From NCBI RefSeq assembly GCF_033042135.1, contig NZ_WBXM01000011.1, forward strand, positions 78,544 to 142,543: a DNA stretch of 64,000 bases, in the 5' to 3' direction. This document shows positions 60,407 through 64,000 of the stretch, piece after piece. Positions within the stretch are counted from its first letter, which is position 1, and the number at the start of each line of letters is the position of its first letter. The position numbers and the translations under genes were made by a program. This DNA is from Haloechinothrix sp033042135 (GTDB lineage: Bacteria; Actinomycetota; Actinomycetes; Mycobacteriales; Pseudonocardiaceae). Below the pieces are notes generated by a model. It was not told where the DNA came from, made no database searches, and saw only the letters and a program-made list of their open reading frames with translations.

Positions 60407-62260
60407 GTGAGCGACCATAGTGATTCGCCCGAAATGGCCGAATTCACACGACGATGGTCGGATGCCCTCGCACAGACAGAGGGTGTGACGCTTGACACCG
60501 GGGAACTCGAACGGTGGATCCGGGAGATCGCGGTGACGGCCCGCGAGGATCTGCAACACGCCCGCGCCGCAGCGGTGGAGCGATTCGCCCGGCTCTTTGA
60601 GCACGCCCCGATCGGCATCGCGCTGCTCGACGAGTGGGGAACGATCGCTGAAGCCAACTCCGCGCTCGAGCGGATGCTCGGCTGCCAACCGAACAGCCTA
60701 CGTGGCACCTCTCTGCCGGAACTGGCCGCCGGCGAGCGCGACGCCAGCACACTACGGAACGGCCTCGACACCCTGCTACGCACCGCCACCCCGCAGGAGC
60801 TCACGCGCATCGACTTCCGGCACGCCGTCGACGAGCGGCACCGCACCAACGTCACCCTGATCACGCTCCCCTCGGACACGCCGGAGCGCGAGTACCCCCT
60901 GCTGCTCGTCGAGGACGTCAACTACGCGCACTCGCTCGGCGAGACGTTGTTGCACCAGAACGTGCACGACGCGCTGACCGGCTTGCCCAACGCCGCCAGC
61001 TTCGACAACCAGATGGAGGCGGCGCTGGCCGACCGGGCGCACCCGCAAGTGGCGCTGGTGCTGTTCGATCTCGACGGTTTCCGGGTCATCAACGACGGTC
61101 TCGGCTCGAACGTCGGCGACGCGCTGCTTCGTGCCGTCGCCAACAAGCTGCGTAACGCCTTCAGCCAGGCCGATGCCACCGTCGCCCGGCTCACCGGTGA
61201 CGGGTTCGGTGTGCTGCTCCGCGGTGAGCTGACTCCCACCGAGGTGATGAACCAAGTCGAGGCCGCTCTCGGCGAGCTCAGCGAACCGATCTACATCGAG
61301 GGCGAGCCCGTCGGCGTGAACGCCAGCGCCGGAATCGTCTTGCAGAACACCGGGCAGGACACCGCGGCGGACCTGAAGCGCAAAGGCGAGACCACGCTGC
61401 ACCGCGCCAAGGATCAAGGACGTTCCCAGTGGATCTTCTACGACGATGCGGCCGATGCCAGGGATCGGCGGCGATTCCGGATGGCCGCGTCACTGTCGGG
61501 GGCGCTGGAGAACGGCCAGTTCGAGCTCGTCTACCAGCCCACAGTCACCCTCGACGGCAGCGACGCGCTGCCGGTGGTCGACGCCGTGCTCCGGTGGCAC
61601 CATCCCGAATTCGGCACGGTGACCTCCGACGAGATCCTCCCGCTGGCCGACACCACCGGCATGACGCTGCCGATCGGACGGTGGATGCTCAGCGACGCCC
61701 TCACCACCCGCGCATCCTGGGGCGCGACGCTGGACGGGCCGGTGCCCGACGTGTGCCTACGCCTTCCCGCCCGGCTGGCCATCGACGACAAGCTGGTGGG
61801 GATGGTCAAGGATCGGCTGGCCGAGCATGCGCTGGACGCGTCCACGCTACGGCTGTGCGTGGCACCGAGCACGGCGCTGGATCCGCGTGGTGAGGCGCTG
61901 GAGTCACTCGGCGTGCTCCGCGAGCTCAGCATCTGGCTCGTGCTCGAGGTGACAGCGGCCACCGATCTCGAGCTGATCCGCAAGCACCGCCTCCCCGTGG
62001 ACTGCGTCATGCTCTCCGGCGGCATCGTGGACAGCGTCGACCACGACAACGGCAGCTGGCCGTCGTCGGCCAGGCACCTCGAACACCTCATCGCCAGCGC
62101 CAGCGAGCTCGGACTCATCATCGGAGCCCAAGGGGTACGCACCACCGAGCAGGCCGAACGGCTCGGTGCGCTCGGCGTGCGCGCCGCTCGGGGACCCTTC
62201 TACCTGGAGCCGAGCCCCGCCGACCGGATCGCCACGCTGCTCGCCGAGCGAGCGGGCTAG
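60407..62260 (+). CDS. PAS-GGDEF-EAL protein with degenerate active sites
   Basis: 617 residues. Residues 60-170 are a PAS domain (RLFEHAPIGIALLDEWGTIA, then EANSALERML). The diguanylate cyclase-like domain starts DALTGLPNAASFDNQ, but its active loop reads TGDGF (263-267) in place of GGDEF. The EAL-like domain begins LVYQPTVTL and reads VVDAVLRWHHP (390-400) in place of EALLRW. Both catalytic motifs are therefore altered, suggesting a c-di-GMP receptor or scaffold and not an enzyme. GTG 60407 follows GGAGAGGTG. The 248 nt upstream hold no gene. Confidence 0.9.
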   Translation: MSDHSDSPEMAEFTRRWSDALAQTEGVTLDTGELERWIREIAVTAREDLQHARAAAVERFARLFEHAPIGIALLDEWGTIAEANSALERMLGCQPNSLRGTSLPELAAGERDASTLRNGLDTLLRTATPQELTRIDFRHAVDERHRTNVTLITLPSDTPEREYPLLLVEDVNYAHSLGETLLHQNVHDALTGLPNAASFDNQMEAALADRAHPQVALVLFDLDGFRVINDGLGSNVGDALLRAVANKLRNAFSQADATVARLTGDGFGVLLRGELTPTEVMNQVEAALGELSEPIYIEGEPVGVNASAGIVLQNTGQDTAADLKRKGETTLHRAKDQGRSQWIFYDDAADARDRRRFRMAASLSGALENGQFELVYQPTVTLDGSDALPVVDAVLRWHHPEFGTVTSDEILPLADTTGMTLPIGRWMLSDALTTRASWGATLDGPVPDVCLRLPARLAIDDKLVGMVKDRLAEHALDASTLRLCVAPSTALDPRGEALESLGVLRELSIWLVLEVTAATDLELIRKHRLPVDCVMLSGGIVDSVDHDNGSWPSSARHLEHLIASASELGLIIGAQGVRTTEQAERLGALGVRAARGPFYLEPSPADRIATLLAERAG

Positions 62261-62307
62261 ACGGCTTCACCATCCGCCTCGGTCACCGACACTCGCCCCA
62301 GACACAA

Positions 62308-62344
62308 CACGGCGCCCCGGCCAAGCGTGGGCGAGGGCGCCGTG
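62308..62344. terminator. Bidirectional terminator hairpin
   Basis: CACGGCGCCC and GGGCGCCGTG form 10-bp perfect arms with a 17-nt loop between convergent genes ending at 62260 and 62356. Confidence 0.75.
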
Positions 62345-62355
62345 CGTGTGTATCG

Positions 62356-62544
62356 CTACTGCTCCCGCACGCTCGCGGTGAACGCGCGCCACACCGAGAA
62401 CGGCACTTCCAGGGTGCCGCCGTCGCGGTCCTTCGTGTCGCGCACCCGCGCGCGGGCAGGGTCGAGCGCAAGCTCGACGCAGTTGGTCTGCCCACCGCTC
62501 CGGCTACTCTTACGCCAGATGGCGGTGTCTTGCTGTAAGCTCAT
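62356..62544 (-). CDS. DUF397 domain protein
   Basis: 62 residues: WRKSSRSGGQTNCVELAL, then ARVRDTKDRDGGTLEVP and FSVWRAFTASVRE, the complete DUF397 domain. In streptomycetes such proteins act as small partners or antagonists of the adjacent XRE regulator (BldB/WhiJ-type systems). ATG 62544 overlaps the XRE stop (ATGA). Confidence 0.92.
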   Translation of the reverse strand: MSLQQDTAIWRKSSRSGGQTNCVELALDPARARVRDTKDRDGGTLEVPFSVWRAFTASVREQ

Positions 62545-63386
62545 TCCGCACGCTCCTTACCTGCTGAGATGGTGGCGATGAGCTCAATTGACTCGGACGG
62601 GCTCATCGCTGCCTCGCAGAGAGTATCCGCCGCGATCTTGTAACGCTCGACGGTCCTCTCGTCTGTGATCGTCGCTGACGAGCAGTAGTGCTCCAGGTGC
62701 ACCACCGGCTTGCTGTCGTCAGTAAACGAGATCCACACCCATGGCCCAGTCATTGCCGCAGCGTGCGACACACCGATCGGTAGCACCTGCACCGTGACAT
62801 TGTCGGCCTGGGCGAGCTTGGCAAGGTGGCGGAGCTGGCCCACCATTACGTCATCGGTACACGGCTGATACCGGAGGGCATACTCTCCGATGATGGCGTG
62901 GAACGTCACCGGAGGATCGTCGGTAAGGACATGCTGCCTGCCGAGTCGCACCATCGATCGATGGTCGGCCTCGCCGCTGGTCGCGCCGAACTCGGTGATG
63001 ATCTGACGAGCGTAGGCGGGTGTCTGCATCAGGCCAGGGATGAGCATTGGCTCGACGTCGATGATCATGCTTGCGGTGCGCTCGTACTCTCGCAGTGCCG
63101 CCAACTGCTTGTCCACACCGGGAGCGACCCAGTTCGGATCTGCGGCCGCACGTGCCAGATCGAGTAGCCGATCACGCTCTTCGCCGGTGACGCCGAGGAT
63201 ACCGAGCACGGCCGCCGTATCCTCCGCGCTCGGAGCTAACTTGCCGTTCTCCCAGCGCGATACGTGCGTGTGCGACCGACCTAACTGTTTGCCGAGCTGT
63301 GTCGTGGTCAGCCCGGCTTCGGTGCGAGCTTGCCGGAGCTCGGCACCAAGCTGGCGAGCCCGCGGGGTGTCGGCTGTGCTGGCCAT
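62541..63386 (-). CDS. XRE family regulator with DUF5753 domain
   Basis: 281 residues. The N-terminal Cro/XRE helix-turn-helix is GAELRQARTEAGLTTTQLGK, QLGRSHTHVSRWENGKLAPS. The DUF5753 domain contains IIDVEPMLIPGLMQTPAYAR and VQVLPIGVSHAAAM. Such proteins pair with DUF397 partners in developmental or antibiotic control. It is divergent from the small membrane protein gene at 63524. Confidence 0.93.
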   Translation of the reverse strand: MASTADTPRARQLGAELRQARTEAGLTTTQLGKQLGRSHTHVSRWENGKLAPSAEDTAAVLGILGVTGEERDRLLDLARAAADPNWVAPGVDKQLAALREYERTASMIIDVEPMLIPGLMQTPAYARQIITEFGATSGEADHRSMVRLGRQHVLTDDPPVTFHAIIGEYALRYQPCTDDVMVGQLRHLAKLAQADNVTVQVLPIGVSHAAAMTGPWVWISFTDDSKPVVHLEHYCSSATITDERTVERYKIAADTLCEAAMSPSESIELIATISAGKERAE

Positions 63387-63523
63387 GCACAGAATCCTAT
63401 TAGGTCACGGCGCGTGAGCGCCTGCTACCTGATCGGGGCATTGCATCATCTGTGCATGCACTGTGATCCTGTCCGTGCACATTGCCACCGTGTTGGTACT
63501 CATAACGTAGCGGGGAGGTCATC

Positions 63524-63700
63524 ATGATCTGGTTCGCGCTCTGCATGCTGGGCATCTTCGCCTTGCCGCTTCTGGCGTTGCTGCCGTGGGAGCGCCTCTC
63601 GGACAGTGTGATGCGGCGGAGATGGCAGCACGATCCGTACGACCCTCGGCCGCGCATGGTGCGTTGCGGTGACGGCTACGAGCTGGATCGGGGATTGTGA
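63524..63700 (+). CDS. Small membrane protein
   Basis: 58 residues. GGGGAGG lies 8 nt before ATG 63524. Residues 1-21 are one TM helix (MIWFALCMLGIFALPLLALL) and the rest is a basic/aromatic tail (RRRWQHDPYDPRPRM) ending DGYELDRGL. The stop overlaps the next start (GTGATG). Function is unknown; it forms the first gene of an apparent operon divergent from the XRE/DUF397 pair. Confidence 0.7.
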   Translation: MIWFALCMLGIFALPLLALLPWERLSDSVMRRRWQHDPYDPRPRMVRCGDGYELDRGL

Positions 63701-63972
63701 TGGTGGCGCTACCGACCTACGGGTGGATGCCGCAGATCCCCGAGGACATCCGGCGCCTGCCCGCGCACTGGGTCGCCCCGGGCACGCCGAAGGAACAGCT
63801 ACCCCAAGGCCGAGGCTATCCATCGGCCTGTGGCCAGGCCTATTGCCTGCCGATCTACGGGTGGGACCGCCTATCCCGCATCTACGCGCACCAGGCCTGC
63901 GCCGACTGCGCCGCCCTGGCACCGTACCCGCCCCGCACCCCCCTCCGCCACGAACCCGGGAGCCTGCCATGA
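63700..63972 (+). CDS. Cys-rich small protein
   Basis: 90 residues from ATG 63700; GTG 63697 is the alternative. It reads VALPTYGWMPQIPEDIRRLP, WVAPGTPKEQLPQGRG, YPSACGQAYCLPIYGWDRLS and RIYAHQACADCAALAP. Four Cys and a His (C-G-x-x-x-C, H-x-x-C-x-x-C) suggest zinc binding. It is coupled to the TM gene and to the next start (ATGA). The tail is Pro-rich. The family is not recognised. Confidence 0.7.
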   Translation: MVALPTYGWMPQIPEDIRRLPAHWVAPGTPKEQLPQGRGYPSACGQAYCLPIYGWDRLSRIYAHQACADCAALAPYPPRTPLRHEPGSLP

Positions 63973-64000
63973 GCTGGTGGCACCGCGCCGACGGCACCAT
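63969..64000 (+). CDS. Start of a further gene, partial
   Basis: ATG 63969 overlaps the preceding stop as ATGA and opens MSWWHRADGTM before the window ends. Only 10 to 11 codons are visible, so nothing can be said of function beyond membership of the same operon. Confidence 0.5.
   Translation, partial: MSWWHRADGT

Noticed and set aside
63500..64000. Minus-strand frame of 166 codons at the right edge
   Set aside because: Low-complexity Arg/Gly/Ser-rich shadow of the small plus-strand operon, which has ribosome sites and coupled starts.

Overview
The window is GC-rich actinobacterial DNA. It most resembles the family Pseudonocardiaceae (Amycolatopsis, Saccharomonospora and Prauserella types). 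The evidence is the gene families present: polyprenol-phosphate-mannose mannosyltransferase MptB, DUF3090, DUF3097, DUF5703, SCO1664-type protein, F420-type PPOX enzymes, an XRE/DUF397 pair, and an integrase with the N-terminal style typical of that family. Many genes also have a TANNNT box about 7 nt before the start codon, as expected for leaderless mRNA. Genus is an inference; no rRNA gene is present.

Region 1 (1 to about 12,300) looks accessory. At the left edge is a minus-strand RiPP operon: a graspetide-type precursor, an ATP-grasp ligase and a PIMT-like O-methyltransferase cut by the window edge. Next come a stand-alone Prim-Pol-like gene coupled to a one-TM, Cys-rich protein, and a divergent XRE regulator that appears to carry a transmembrane segment and an external lipocalin-like domain. 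Further on are a RibD-like deaminase, a glycerophosphodiesterase, two CxxC proteins, an AlkD-type DNA repair protein, secreted and lipid-anchored orphans, a tyrosine recombinase and a deleted remnant of a related recombinase. A family of palindromes built on ACGT(C/G)ACGT cores is scattered here.

Region 2 (12,300 to 31,000) is mostly conserved single-copy actinobacterial genes: an SPFH protein with two NfeD proteins that are tandem duplicates, DUF3097, a haloacid dehalogenase sharing a palindromic operator with a TetR gene, an MBL hydrolase, SCO1664/DUF3090, MptB, malate dehydrogenase, a histidine phosphatase, aldo/keto reductase, a lipoprotein/DUF5703 pair, an M20 peptidase/hydrolase pair, tRNA-Leu(GAG), and a hydroxyacid dehydrogenase/DUF1015 pair.

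Region 3 (31,000 to 45,400) is metabolic. It has an alkane hydroxylase operon (AlkB fused to rubredoxin, a 3Fe-4S ferredoxin, a ferredoxin reductase), an amino-acid oxidase-like flavoprotein, and a complete Entner-Doudoroff operon (zwf-edd-eda) divergent from a ROK regulator. A CapA protein and the two-component NSS transporter MetPS follow.

Region 4 (45,400 to 60,200) holds regulators and a tightly coupled seven-gene minus-strand acyl-CoA operon: TIGR03084, AtuA/DUF1446, acyl-CoA dehydrogenase, carboxyltransferase, biotin carboxylase/BCCP, acyl-CoA dehydrogenase, SDR, and then TetR. It is divergent from a cytochrome P450, with a candidate shared operator between them.

Region 5 (60,200 to 64,000) has a PAS-GGDEF-EAL protein with degenerate catalytic motifs. 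It is followed by an XRE/DUF397 pair divergent from a small TM protein and a Cys-rich protein, an arrangement that echoes the one at 2,488 to 4,180.
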